Source of the DNA: Streptomyces sabulosicollis
Lineage (GTDB): Bacteria; Actinomycetota; Actinomycetes; Streptomycetales; Streptomycetaceae
Direction: 5' to 3'
DNA: 54,534 nt
Assembly (NCBI RefSeq): GCF_016103465.1
Contig: NZ_JAEEAP010000008.1
Location: 1-54,534 of the forward strand
A program made the position numbers and the translations under genes. Of the stretch, positions 44,955 to 52,840 are shown piece by piece. Positions within the stretch are counted from its first letter, which is position 1, and each line of letters opens with the position of its first letter. Below the pieces are notes generated by a model. That model saw only the letters and a list, made by a program, of their open reading frames with translations. It was not told the origin of the DNA and did not search any database.

Positions 44955-45094
44955 CGATAAAGAAATTCGGTGCCCCGGCCGCTGCACAGGGAAGCCCGCC
45001 GCCGGCCGCGGCGACGCGGGCACCCTTCCGTTCCGCCCAGGACGGCGAGGACAAGCCCTGCACCCGTCCGCTTCGCAAGGAACGGACGGCGGTG

Positions 45095-46515
45095 TTAGCC
45101 GCGAAGCTCCTCGGAACGGTCCAGGTCCCACCGGGTATGGAAGGTGCCCGGCCGATCGTTGCGGCGGTAGGTGTGCGCGCCGAAGAAGTCCCGCTGGGCC
45201 TGCGTGAGCGCTGCCGGCAGGCGAGGGGCCCTCTGCGTGTCGTCATGGGCGAGTGCCACGGCCATGGCGGGAACAGGCACACCGCCCCGAGTGGCATGCG
45301 ACACCACCAGGCGCCAGGGCAGTTGGGCGGCGCCGAGCTCACGGGCGAAAGACGGATGCGTGAGAAGGCCCGGGAGATCCGGATGGGCCGTGAAGGAATC
45401 GCGCACCTGGTCCAGGAAGGAGGCGCGGATGGTGCAGCCGGCACGCCACACGTCGGCCACGGCTGCCGGGTTCACGTTCCATCCGTAGGCATGGCTCGCC
45501 GCCTGGATCTGGTGGAACCCCATGTGCAAAGGCGACGAGCTTGGAGGCGTAGAGGGCCTGTTCGACCTGAGTGACCAGACGTTCCGCATCACGCTCGTCG
45601 AGGATCGTTCGCGCCGACCCCGGCAGCACGGATGCCGCATCGCGCAGGGCCGTGTGAGCCGAGACCGAGCGGGCTAGACTGCCTCCGCGATACCCGAGAC
45701 AGGAACCCCCAGGTCCAGAGCAGTCTGCACGGTCCAGCGTCCGGTGCCCTTCTGTTCCGCGGTGTCGGCGAGGACATCGATGAAGGGCAGGCCCGTGTGC
45801 GCATCGCGGTGCGCCAGGATCTCCGCCGCGATCTCGATCAGGTAGGAGTTCAGTCGGCCCTGCTTCCACTGCCGGAAGACGTCGGCGATCCTCCGGGGCT
45901 CGTAGTCTGTCGAGTTACGGAGCAAGTGGTATGCCTCTGCGATGAGTTACATGTCCGCGTACTCGATCCCGTTGTGCACCGTCTTGACGAAGTGGCGGCA
46001 CCGTCCGGGCTGAGGTGGGCGACAGCGGGAGTGCCATCCGGTGCGACGGCGGCGATGTCGTTCAGCACGGGAGCAAGGAGACGGTAGGCGTGGGGCAAGC
46101 CGCCGGGCATGATGCTCGGCCCTTTCAGCGCACCTTCCTCACCTCCGGATATCCCGGTCCCCAGGAAGTGGATTCCCGCATCTCGCAGGGTGGCCTCACG
46201 GCGGCGGGTGTCGGCGAAGTGGGCGTTGCCCCCGTCGACGATGGCGTCTCCGGACTCCAGCAGTCGGGAGTACTCGGCGATCACGTCATCGGTTGCCTGT
46301 CCGGCCTGGACCATGACGATCAGGCGCCGGGGCCTTTCCAGTGCGGCCACCATTTCCTGAGCGCCGGCCGTGAGAACGAACGCGCCTCCATGCCTGAAGT
46401 CGCTGATGAAAGCGTTGGTGCGCTCCAGCGCCGGTTGGTGACGGCTACGGTGAGCCATGACGTGCCAGGTTGCGGGCGAGGTTGCGCCCATGACGGCAAG
46501 GCCGACGACACCCAT
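45095..46515 (-). pseudogene. 6-phosphogluconate dehydrogenase (decarboxylating), decayed
   Basis: Nearly the whole Gnd protein can be followed but only by changing frame repeatedly. Pieces are MGVVGLAVMG, RNLARNLARHG, RTNAFISDFRHGGAF, IVDGGNAHFADTRRRE, the signature GTGISGGEEGALKGPSIMPG, VKTVHNGIEYADM, a TAA at the next codon, LNSYLIEIAAEILAHRD, AEQKGTGRWTVQTALDLGVP, then another shift and FHQIQAASHAYGWN, QRDFFGAHTYRR. There is at least one stop and about five frameshifts. This is a redundant extra copy, not the housekeeping pentose-phosphate gene. It still has a well-formed promoter at 46722-46750. Confidence 0.9.
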
Positions 46516-46721
46516 CTGAGCACTCGTCGTTCATGATTCTTTCCTCATCGATCGAGAGGTGCGGGACGCGAAGATCGATCCGCTTCCCCGATACCGAGAG
46601 CACCCGGGGCCGACGGCCATCCGATATCCAGCGGTCCAGGCCGGCACCGCGAAGGGGCCGTGGCTCCGGGGGGTCGTACGGGCCACAGTCGCGACACCGA
46701 TGACGGGCTTTCGGGTGCATT

Positions 46722-46750
46722 AGTAGACCAGATGCGGAACGTTCAGTCAA
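46722..46750 (-). promoter_or_regulatory. Promoter with GAACGTTC operator (minus strand)
   Basis: Minus-strand TTGACT (46745-46750), 17 bases, TCTACT (46722-46727), with GAACGTTC (46737-46744) directly after the -35 box. It is a duplicate of the promoter at 41366-41394 and drives the gnd pseudogene. Confidence 0.75.
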
Positions 46751-46778
46751 GATAACGCGTTCTCGACCGCAAATCTGT

Positions 46779-46804
46779 ACCGTTCGTTCTAATGAGCGTA
46801 TACT
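46779..46804 (+). promoter_or_regulatory. Promoter of TetR gene, probably leaderless
   Basis: TATACT (46799-46804) lies seven bases before ATG 46812, so transcription should start at or very near the start codon. ACCGTTCGTTC (46779-46789) just upstream is a candidate operator. No ribosome site is present. Confidence 0.6.
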
Positions 46805-46811
46805 CACGGGT

Positions 46812-47408
46812 ATGGCACGCACCAGGGAGTTCGACACTGAGAAGGCCGTGGAGGCGGCGATGAACGCCTTCCGGCTCAATGGTTACGACGGCACGTCGAT
46901 CCAAGACCTCGTCGAGGCAACTGGCGTGGGCCGCGGCTCGCTGTACGCGGCGTTCGGGAGCAAGGAAGGCTTGTACCTGGCGGCTATGGACCGCTTCAAA
47001 GCGAATTACGCGTTGCCGCTGGTCGAGCTGCTCCGAGACGGGGCCCCGGGACGAGAGCTGCTGCGGGAGGTTCTGGTAGCCGCCGTGGACGAGATCGTCT
47101 GCGACGGAAGCCGCCGGGCCTGCCTCATGGTCGGGGCGGCGGTCGGCCGGATAGCTCACGACCCCCAGGTGTCCGCCCATGTGCAGTCGACGTCGGCCAT
47201 GCTCGAGGATGCGCTGGCTCAGGTTGTGGCGGAGGCGCAGGCCGACGGCCAGTTCTCCAAGGAGAGGGACGCCCGTATCGTGGCCCGCTACCTCGTCACG
47301 ACGATGCACGGGTTGCGGGTCATGGGAGCGATCAACCCCCATCGCGAGTCACTCACTGAGGTCGCCGAGCTCGCGCTCGACACGCTCGCCCCCTCACCGG
47401 CTTCGTAG
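46812..47408 (+). CDS. TetR/AcrR family regulator
   Basis: A 198-residue regulator opening MARTREFD with the TetR HTH (MNAFRLNGYDGTSIQDLVEA, TGVGRGSLYAAFGSKEGLYL) and the C-terminal class with SRRACLMVGAAVGRIAHDPQ. It is a close relative of the TetR gene at 30353 in its HTH wording. There is no ribosome site; the -10 box sits seven bases from the ATG, suggesting a leaderless transcript. It is divergent from the gnd pseudogene and probably binds the CGTTC-containing sites between them. Confidence 0.93.
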   Translation: MARTREFDTEKAVEAAMNAFRLNGYDGTSIQDLVEATGVGRGSLYAAFGSKEGLYLAAMDRFKANYALPLVELLRDGAPGRELLREVLVAAVDEIVCDGSRRACLMVGAAVGRIAHDPQVSAHVQSTSAMLEDALAQVVAEAQADGQFSKERDARIVARYLVTTMHGLRVMGAINPHRESLTEVAELALDTLAPSPAS

Positions 47409-47470
47409 CCGGCAGCCATACCCGCCTTCGCCACCGCGCCGCGACGCCCGCACAGAGCTGGTTCAGGCCG

Positions 47471-47737
47471 TCACTGACACGCGGTGGCGTCCCTCGCAAC
47501 CAGGCCGCGGGCTGTCTGCTCGCTGAGCAGGCGAGGCCACAGACGCTCAATGTCATGTGGGAATTCGTCCGAGACCCACACGCGTGCGGGGCCGGAAGAC
47601 AGGAACCGGCCGGGAGGCAGACCACCGGCAAGGGAAAGGGCAAATGACGTGGTCGCACCGTAGGCGGTGGTGCTGACAGTGCAGCCATTCGCGGCACCCA
47701 AGGATGCCTCCGCGACCAGTGATCCCAAGCGAAGCAC
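47471..47737 (-). pseudogene. DUF4253-like protein fragment
   Basis: The frame contains SLAGGLPPGRFLSSGPARVW and VSDEFPHDIERLWPRLLSEQ. From memory this recalls the N-terminal part of actinomycete DUF4253 proteins (LPPGR...WVSDEP...LWxxL). It then breaks off. The rest of the gene is not found. Likely a remnant; identification is tentative. Confidence 0.45.
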
Positions 47738-47738
47738 C

Positions 47739-48431
47739 CTAGCTGTCGGCGTCCGCGGTGATCAGCTCCGCCAGGTCGGTCGCCATGGAGAGAAACGGGG
47801 AGTGGCCTGAAGGCAGCCGGTACAGGCGGTCGGCGCGCTTGCCCATCGACTCCTGGTAGGCCGGGGGAAGCATCTCGTCGTGCTCACAGACGATGTACCT
47901 GGAGGAGACCGTCTTCCATGCCACCGCAGTGAGCGGTTCACTGAAGGACCGTATGCTCTGGGGGACCAGCCGCTGCACGACCCGATCGGCCTCCTCCGCA
48001 GCGATGTCGTTGAACAGCGCCTTCGCCGGGTTGTCGGGAACCGGCAGAGTTCCCGTGTCGCCGCTCGGCAACTGTCCCCCGCTCTGGCTGACCAAGGAAT
48101 CGCCCTCGTCCAGCTGGAAGCCGGCGAGATAGAGGATGCGCGACACGTGAGGAGCCACAGCGGCAGCTTCCGTGACCGGCATGCCCCCGTACGAGTGCGC
48201 GAGGACGGTCACCGGCCCGTCGATCTCTCCCCGTCGGGCACGGATGACACGCGCGTCGTCGTACATCCCCGCCGTCTCGTTGCTGCCCGCCGACGCACTC
48301 GGCAAGTCGACCGTGAGGGTGTGCCACCCCTGGGCGGCGAGCGCCGGAACAAGCTCGTCCCAGCACCAGGCGCCGTGCCAGGCACCGTGGACAAGCAGGA
48401 TGGTGGGTTTGCCGTGTACTGCGGTGGTCAT
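47739..48431 (-). CDS. Alpha/beta hydrolase (salicylate-esterase-like)
   Basis: A 230-residue alpha/beta hydrolase with the opening TILLVHGAWHGAWCWDELVP, nucleophile elbow AHSYGGMPVTEAA, and catalytic Asp/His in CEHDEMLPPAYQESM and LPSGHSPFLS. This wording fits the plant methylesterase/hydroxynitrile-lyase-like bacterial group. ATG 48431 follows GAAGG at eight bases. It appears monocistronic, next to a DUF4253 fragment. Function: esterase on a small ester; substrate unknown. Confidence 0.92.
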   Translation of the reverse strand: MTTAVHGKPTILLVHGAWHGAWCWDELVPALAAQGWHTLTVDLPSASAGSNETAGMYDDARVIRARRGEIDGPVTVLAHSYGGMPVTEAAAVAPHVSRILYLAGFQLDEGDSLVSQSGGQLPSGDTGTLPVPDNPAKALFNDIAAEEADRVVQRLVPQSIRSFSEPLTAVAWKTVSSRYIVCEHDEMLPPAYQESMGKRADRLYRLPSGHSPFLSMATDLAELITADADS

Positions 48432-48787
48432 GAATCGGCCTTCGAACAGCAACAACCGGGGCCTCCCCCGGCAAGGACGCAGAGCCGTACGCGGACCACG
48501 GCCCTTCACAGCGGCTGAACCACAGGGGCGTGACCACGATCGGCTCCCCGCCGACCCTAGAAGGGCCACACCCGGCGGGCCATGCTTCATCGTCCACCGC
48601 TCTTGTTCGACCGTCCGAAGGCCCGGGTCGACCTCTCAGCAGGCACAAGCCTCCCCTCCGCAGGTCAGGGCAGCGCTACCCGTGCCACGGATCACGCCAT
48701 GGCATGCTCTGCATCCCATATGGCCAAAGACAGGCGAGGATCAGGAAGACTCAGGGAATGAAGCCGTCACCGTTTCGCGGCCTCTCC

Positions 48788-49456
48788 TAGTGTCCTGCGT
48801 CGGAGATCCGTCGGCAGAATTGGGCGAGGGATTCGAGGATCTCTTCTGCGGTCTTGGTCCAGATGAACGGCTTGGGGTCTGCGTTCCAGTTCTTGATCCA
48901 GGTGCGGATGTCGGCTTCGAGGGTGTGGACGTTCTTGTGTGCGCCGCGTCGGATTTTCTGGTCGGCCAGGAAGCCGAACCACTGCTCGACCTGGTTGATC
49001 CATGAGGATCCGGTCGGGGTGGGGTGCATATGGAAGCGTGGGTGCCTGGCCAGCCATGTCTTGATCGCGGGGGTCTTGTGCGTGCCGTAGTTGCCGCAGA
49101 TCAGGTGGATCTGGAGGTGCGCTGGAACCTCCTTGTCGATCTTGATCAGGAACTTCTTGAACTCCGCCGCGCGGTGGCGTCGGTGCCAGGAGCTGATGAC
49201 CTCGCCGGTGGCGACATCGAACGCGGCGAACAGTGTGGTCAGGCCGTTGCGGACATAGCCGTGGGTGCGCCGCTCGGGCATACCCGGCACTATCGGCAGC
49301 ACCGGCTGGGACCGGTCCAGAGCCTGGATCTGCGACTTCTCGTCCACCGAGAGGACTACCGCGCCCTCGGGAGGGTTGAAGTACAGCCCGACGACGTCAT
49401 AGACCTTCTCCACGAAGAACGGGTCCGTCGACAGTGTGAACGTGTCCGTCAGGTGT
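48788..49456 (-). mobile_element. IS630-family transposase, C-terminal part, catalytic Asp lost
   Basis: The sequence LTDTFTLSTDPFFVEKVYDV, AVVLSVDEKSQIQALDRSQP (first catalytic Asp), AEFKKFLIKIDKEVPAHLQI, ICGNYGTHKT, TGSSWINQVEQWFGFLADQ (catalytic Glu) is an IS630-family transposase minus its N-terminal HTH. The second catalytic Asp, normally ICDNYGTHKT, is Gly (GGC), near 49105. The 3' end ends with TAG 48787-48789 beside a TA, the expected target of this family. It is fused in frame to an IS5-type fragment, giving one open frame 48787-49839 that cannot transpose. Confidence 0.88.
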
Positions 49457-49839
49457 GGCTTGTCGAAGGCCGGGGGTCGCCCGCCGCGGCTGCCGCGGCG
49501 GAGGCGGTTGCGGACCTGGTAGGTCCGCTCGGGGACCATGTGCCCTATACCCCGCCGGCGGAGCCAGGCACGGATCGCCTTCGAGCTGTAGCCCTTGCCG
49601 CCGATGACATGAGACGGCCTGGTCCGGGGGCGGCCCGGGCCCATGCGGGGCACCCGGATCGCTTCCATGACCGCGGTGAACTGGGTGCAGTCGTTGCTGT
49701 TGCCGCCCGTGATCACGAAGGCGAGCGGGCGGCCGAAGGCATCGCAGACCAGATGAGTCTTGCTGGTCAGCCGCCGCGCGACCGTCCGAGTGCCCGCGTC
49801 CCCTTTTCGGGCTCCGGCGGCGTGCTGGTGGACCCGCAC
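49457..49839 (-). mobile_element. IS5-family transposase fragment
   Basis: The frame reads HQHAAGARKGDAG, RRLTSKTHLVCDAFGRPLAF, ITGGNSNDCTQF, RGIGHMVPERTYQVRNRLRR and GSRGGRPPAFDK. This is the catalytic middle of an IS5-type (IS427-like) transposase. The N-terminus and the C-terminal end are missing; at about 49456 it continues straight into the IS630 sequence. It was probably disrupted by the IS630 insertion and later deletion. Confidence 0.82.
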
Positions 49840-49853
49840 GACCGTGGAACGGC

Positions 49854-50126
49854 ATGGAAGACCAGCTCAGCGCGCTCGGCCTGGTCCTCAACGCCATCGT
49901 GCTCTGGACCACGAAGTACATCGACTCCGCTGTGGCCCAGCTCCAGGCCGAGGGGCACGAGATTCGGGAAGAGGACATCGCCCGCCTGTCCCCGCTCAAG
50001 CACCGCAACCTGAACCTGCTCGGCCGCTACAGCTTCACCGCCAGCGTCCCGGCCGCCGGCGCTCTGCGTCAGCTGCGCGATCCGGACGCGCCGGAACTGG
50101 ACGAGGACGACGGCGGCGAGGATTAA
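49854..50126 (+). mobile_element. Tn3-family transposase C-terminal remnant
   Basis: The peptide EDQLSALGLVLNAIVLWTTK then YIDSAVAQLQAEGHEIREED and IARLSPLKHRNLNLLGRYSF is the C-terminal end of a Tn3 TnpA transposase, with an acidic tail. Only the last ~90 residues remain. A Tn3-type resolvase pseudogene lies at 52324-52778, so both may derive from one transposon later broken by other insertions. Confidence 0.88.
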
Positions 50127-50255
50127 GAACGTCGTGCAGACCTTGCAACGCGCTGATCGGCTTGAGGCCCGACTCTCCCCCTCGTGGGAACCGGTCCGCG
50201 TAGGTCGGCGTCCTTCCATGAGTCCGCAAGATCGACTTTGCCGAGGGGCACATCT

Positions 50256-50879
50256 ATGACCGGTACGGCCGCCCGCTACCTCTATCTCGCCCGTCACGGT
50301 GAGGCATCGCCGGATGAGAGTGAATTGACGGATGCGGGCCGCCGCCAGGCTGCCCTGCTGGGGGAGCGGCTCCGTGGGGTTCCGCTGACGGCGATCCACC
50401 ACGGCCCTCTCGCCCGTGCCGAACAGACCGCCCGGCTGGTCAGTGAGCAGCTTGACGGAGTTCCCTGTCGTCGTTCCGAAGCGGCCGGCGACTACCTCCC
50501 TTACCTGCCGACACGCGAGGAGCTGCCACCGGAGGCAGCGGACGCCTGGATCGAGTTCCTGCACCAGTTCACGGTCGAGGAACGCGAGCAGGGCCCCGGG
50601 CTCGCCGCAGCGGCACTTGCAGAGTTCACAGGGACTGTCGTCGGAGACGAACCGCGGCATGAGCTTGTCGTCACCCACAACTTCCTCGTCGGCTGGCTCA
50701 TCCGAGCCGCCCTTGACGCGCCCAAGTGGCGATGGCTTGGCATCAACCATGCCAACGCGGCCCTGACCGTCATCCGCTACACACGCGACCGTCCCCCGGC
50801 GGTCCTCCTCTTCAACGACACCGGCCACCTCCCCGTCGAGCTCCGCTGGACCGGCTTCCCGCCAGAGCTCCACGTCTGA
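50256..50879 (+). CDS. Histidine phosphatase family protein
   Basis: A 207-residue phosphoglycerate-mutase-like phosphatase with the phosphohistidine motif LARHGEASPDESELTDAGRR near residue 11, IHHGPLARAEQTARLVSEQL, and the second His in VVTHNFLVGWLI. ATG 50256 has GAGGGG upstream. The protein is intact and of normal size. It lies between a Tn3 tail and an IS30 element, so it may be a passenger gene of the former transposon. Substrate unknown. Confidence 0.92.
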   Translation: MTGTAARYLYLARHGEASPDESELTDAGRRQAALLGERLRGVPLTAIHHGPLARAEQTARLVSEQLDGVPCRRSEAAGDYLPYLPTREELPPEAADAWIEFLHQFTVEEREQGPGLAAAALAEFTGTVVGDEPRHELVVTHNFLVGWLIRAALDAPKWRWLGINHANAALTVIRYTRDRPPAVLLFNDTGHLPVELRWTGFPPELHV

Positions 50880-50926
50880 GGCCCGTAGATGAGATCGATG
50901 TTGAACCGTCGGAAGAAGCATCTGCC

Positions 50927-52191
50927 CCTGTCGGCAAACGATGGCACCCTCAAGTGATCAACGCACCACCCACGGATGATCATGTGATCGTGGAGGCACA
51001 GGTGCGTGACTACGGGTTTTCTCCGGCTCAACAGGACGAGATCTGGAGACGCTGGCGCGAGGGGCAGTCGTTCAGCTTGATCGGGCGGGCACTTGGGGCA
51101 CCGATGCAGCACGCCCGTCGCTTCCTGTACCAGAGCGGCGGCGTCCGCCTCACCCCGCAGAAGCGGTCAGAGCGGCATCTGAGCGGCAGCGAGCGCGAGG
51201 AGATATCCCGCGGTATCGCCGCCGGGGAATCGGCCCGGCAGCTGGCCAAGCGGCTGGGCCGATCCCCTTCGACCGTCTCCCGCGAGATCGCCCGCAACGG
51301 CGGCCGGGACCGCTACCGAGCAGCCTTGGCCGATGCAGCCGCCTACGAACGCGGGCGCCGCCCCAAGCAGGCCAAGCTCGCCCAACGTCCCGCTCTACGC
51401 GCTCTGGTGGAAGCCAAGCTGGCTCTGTGCTGGTCACCCGAGCAGATCGCAGGATGGCTGCGACGGCAGTTTCCTGGTGACGCATCCATGCAGATCTCGC
51501 ATGAAGCGATCTACCTCTCCCTCTACGACCCTCGCCGGCGTCAGGCGATCGACCGCAGCCTCACCCAGCGGCTGCGGTCAGGCAGGCCCATGCGTCGTCC
51601 GAAGATCGCCCGTCGGCCCACCGGGCGGGGCATCATCCGCGGCATGGTGCCCATCACCGCCCGCCCCGCCGAGGTCGAGGACCGCAAGGTTGCCGACCAC
51701 TGGGAGGGCGATCTCGTGATGGGCACCCGGCCCTCGGCCGTCGCCACGCTCGTCGAGCGCACCAGCCGCTACACGGCCATCGTCGCGCTGCCCGACGGCA
51801 TCAAGGCCGAGCAGGTCACTCCGCACCTCACCAGGAGGCTCCTCGGCATCCCGCCCCAGCTACGACGAACGCTCACCTGGGACCGGGGCCGGGAGATGGC
51901 CGAGCACCAGGCCATCACCGCCGAGACCGGGATGCCGATCTACCTCTGCAAGCCGCGCAGCCCCTGGCAGCGCGGCACCAACGAGAACACCAACCGGCTG
52001 CTTCGGCAGTACCTGCCCAAGGGCGCGGACCTCCGCACGTTCAGCCAGGCCGACCTGGACGCCATCGCCCACGAGCTCAACCATCGCCCGCGCAGGACCC
52101 ATGGCTATCGCACTCCGGCAGAGGTCTACGCTGACCTCCTGAACAGCGGTGATGCGCTGACCGCTTGAGCTCGCCATCCTTTGACGACAGG
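50927..52191 (+). mobile_element. IS30-family insertion sequence
   Basis: The element is bounded by imperfect 28-base terminal inverted repeats: left 50927-50954, right 52164-52191, matching at 23 of 28 positions (outer CCTGTCG, inner CTCAAG). It contains one intact transposase. Total length of about 1265 bases is slightly long for the family. A target duplication was not evident; a partial second copy of the right end (TTTGACGACAG) lies at 52279-52290. Confidence 0.8.
51002..52168 (+). CDS. IS30-family transposase
   Basis: This 388-residue transposase has an N-terminal HTH (QQDEIWRRWREGQSFSLIGR, then GESARQLAKRLGRSPSTVSR) and a C-terminal DDE domain with Asp in DHWEGDLVMG, Asp in LTWDRGREMAEH and Glu in WQRGTNENTNRLLRQYLPKG, all the family signatures. 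GTG 51002 is chosen because GGAGG lies five bases upstream and the start falls inside the element; the open frame extends upstream of the terminal repeat and cannot all be native. It appears intact, so the element may be active. Confidence 0.93.
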   Translation: MRDYGFSPAQQDEIWRRWREGQSFSLIGRALGAPMQHARRFLYQSGGVRLTPQKRSERHLSGSEREEISRGIAAGESARQLAKRLGRSPSTVSREIARNGGRDRYRAALADAAAYERGRRPKQAKLAQRPALRALVEAKLALCWSPEQIAGWLRRQFPGDASMQISHEAIYLSLYDPRRRQAIDRSLTQRLRSGRPMRRPKIARRPTGRGIIRGMVPITARPAEVEDRKVADHWEGDLVMGTRPSAVATLVERTSRYTAIVALPDGIKAEQVTPHLTRRLLGIPPQLRRTLTWDRGREMAEHQAITAETGMPIYLCKPRSPWQRGTNENTNRLLRQYLPKGADLRTFSQADLDAIAHELNHRPRRTHGYRTPAEVYADLLNSGDALTA

Positions 52192-52323
52192 CGACCGGCG
52201 CGTCCAATGAACCCCTGCAATCCGTCGGTTCGCAGCGCCGCGAATCCACTCAGATCCGATGGTGACTGCTGACAGGGTTTGACGACAGATAGGGTCCGAT
52301 CTTCCGTACGGAAGGGGCTCTCG

Positions 52324-52778
52324 GTGGCGAACCTGGTCTACAAGCGGGTCTCGACCGACCAGCAGTCCACCGCCCGGCAGGACCTCGTCCTGGACGAGGC
52401 CGCATCGAGGACCCGGTCGTCTTCGAGGAGGACGCGGGCACCTCCAGCCGCCTCCACCCGCTCCAGCGCCCGAAGTTCCGCGAGCTGCTGACGTACGCCC
52501 GGCCGGGCGACACCGTCCACATTTCCGAGATGTTCCGCCTCGTGCGCGGCACCGAACACGTCCTCGACGTCCTCCACAGCGACCAGGTCGCGCTACGCAT
52601 CCACGACGGTGCGTTCTCCGCGATGGACCTCACCGCCCGCCACCCGCGCACCGGCGAGCTGCTGTCCACCGTGAAGTTCATGGTGCAGACCCTCGCCGCC
52701 GCCGGCGAACTCCAGCGCGACCTCCAGCGCGAGCTGACCTACGACGGACTGCGCGCCGCCGAAGCCGGGCACCGGTAA
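52324..52778 (+). pseudogene. Tn3-type resolvase (serine recombinase), frameshifted
   Basis: GTG 52324 opens VANLVYKRVSTDQQSTARQD with the catalytic Ser of serine recombinases. After LVLDEA a one-base loss shifts the frame; GIEDPVVFEEDAGTSSRLHP then LQRPKFRELLTYARPGDTVH and ISEMFRLVRGTEHVLDVL follow in the other frame. The C-terminal DNA-binding HTH is missing, the frame ending at AAEAGHR. It is therefore a truncated, shifted relic of a Tn3-family transposon. Confidence 0.85.
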
Positions 52779-52806
52779 GAACCGTGTCATCAGCCGCAAA
52801 CGGTGT

Positions 52807-52840
52807 TGATCAGTCTCCTCATCAATCGGTCGACTGATCA
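52807..52840. repeat. Inverted repeat at NB-ARC 3' junction
   Basis: TGATCAGTC (52807-52815) and GACTGATCA (52832-52840) are perfect 9-base arms. They overlap the stop of the truncated NB-ARC gene and lie 29 bases past the resolvase fragment. Could be a recombination junction or a weak terminator. Confidence 0.5.

Noticed and set aside
25000-48431. Treating the oxidoreductase-rich region as one biosynthetic gene cluster
   Set aside because: No polyketide synthase, NRPS, terpene cyclase or carrier protein is present, and genes are split into many small divergently regulated units.
48787-49839. Annotating the 350-codon frame as an intact transposase
   Set aside because: It is a fusion of two families, lacks both N-terminal domains and has lost a catalytic Asp.
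45095-52778. Integrated prophage
   Set aside because: No capsid, portal, terminase, integrase or tRNA attachment site was seen; only transposase and resolvase remnants.
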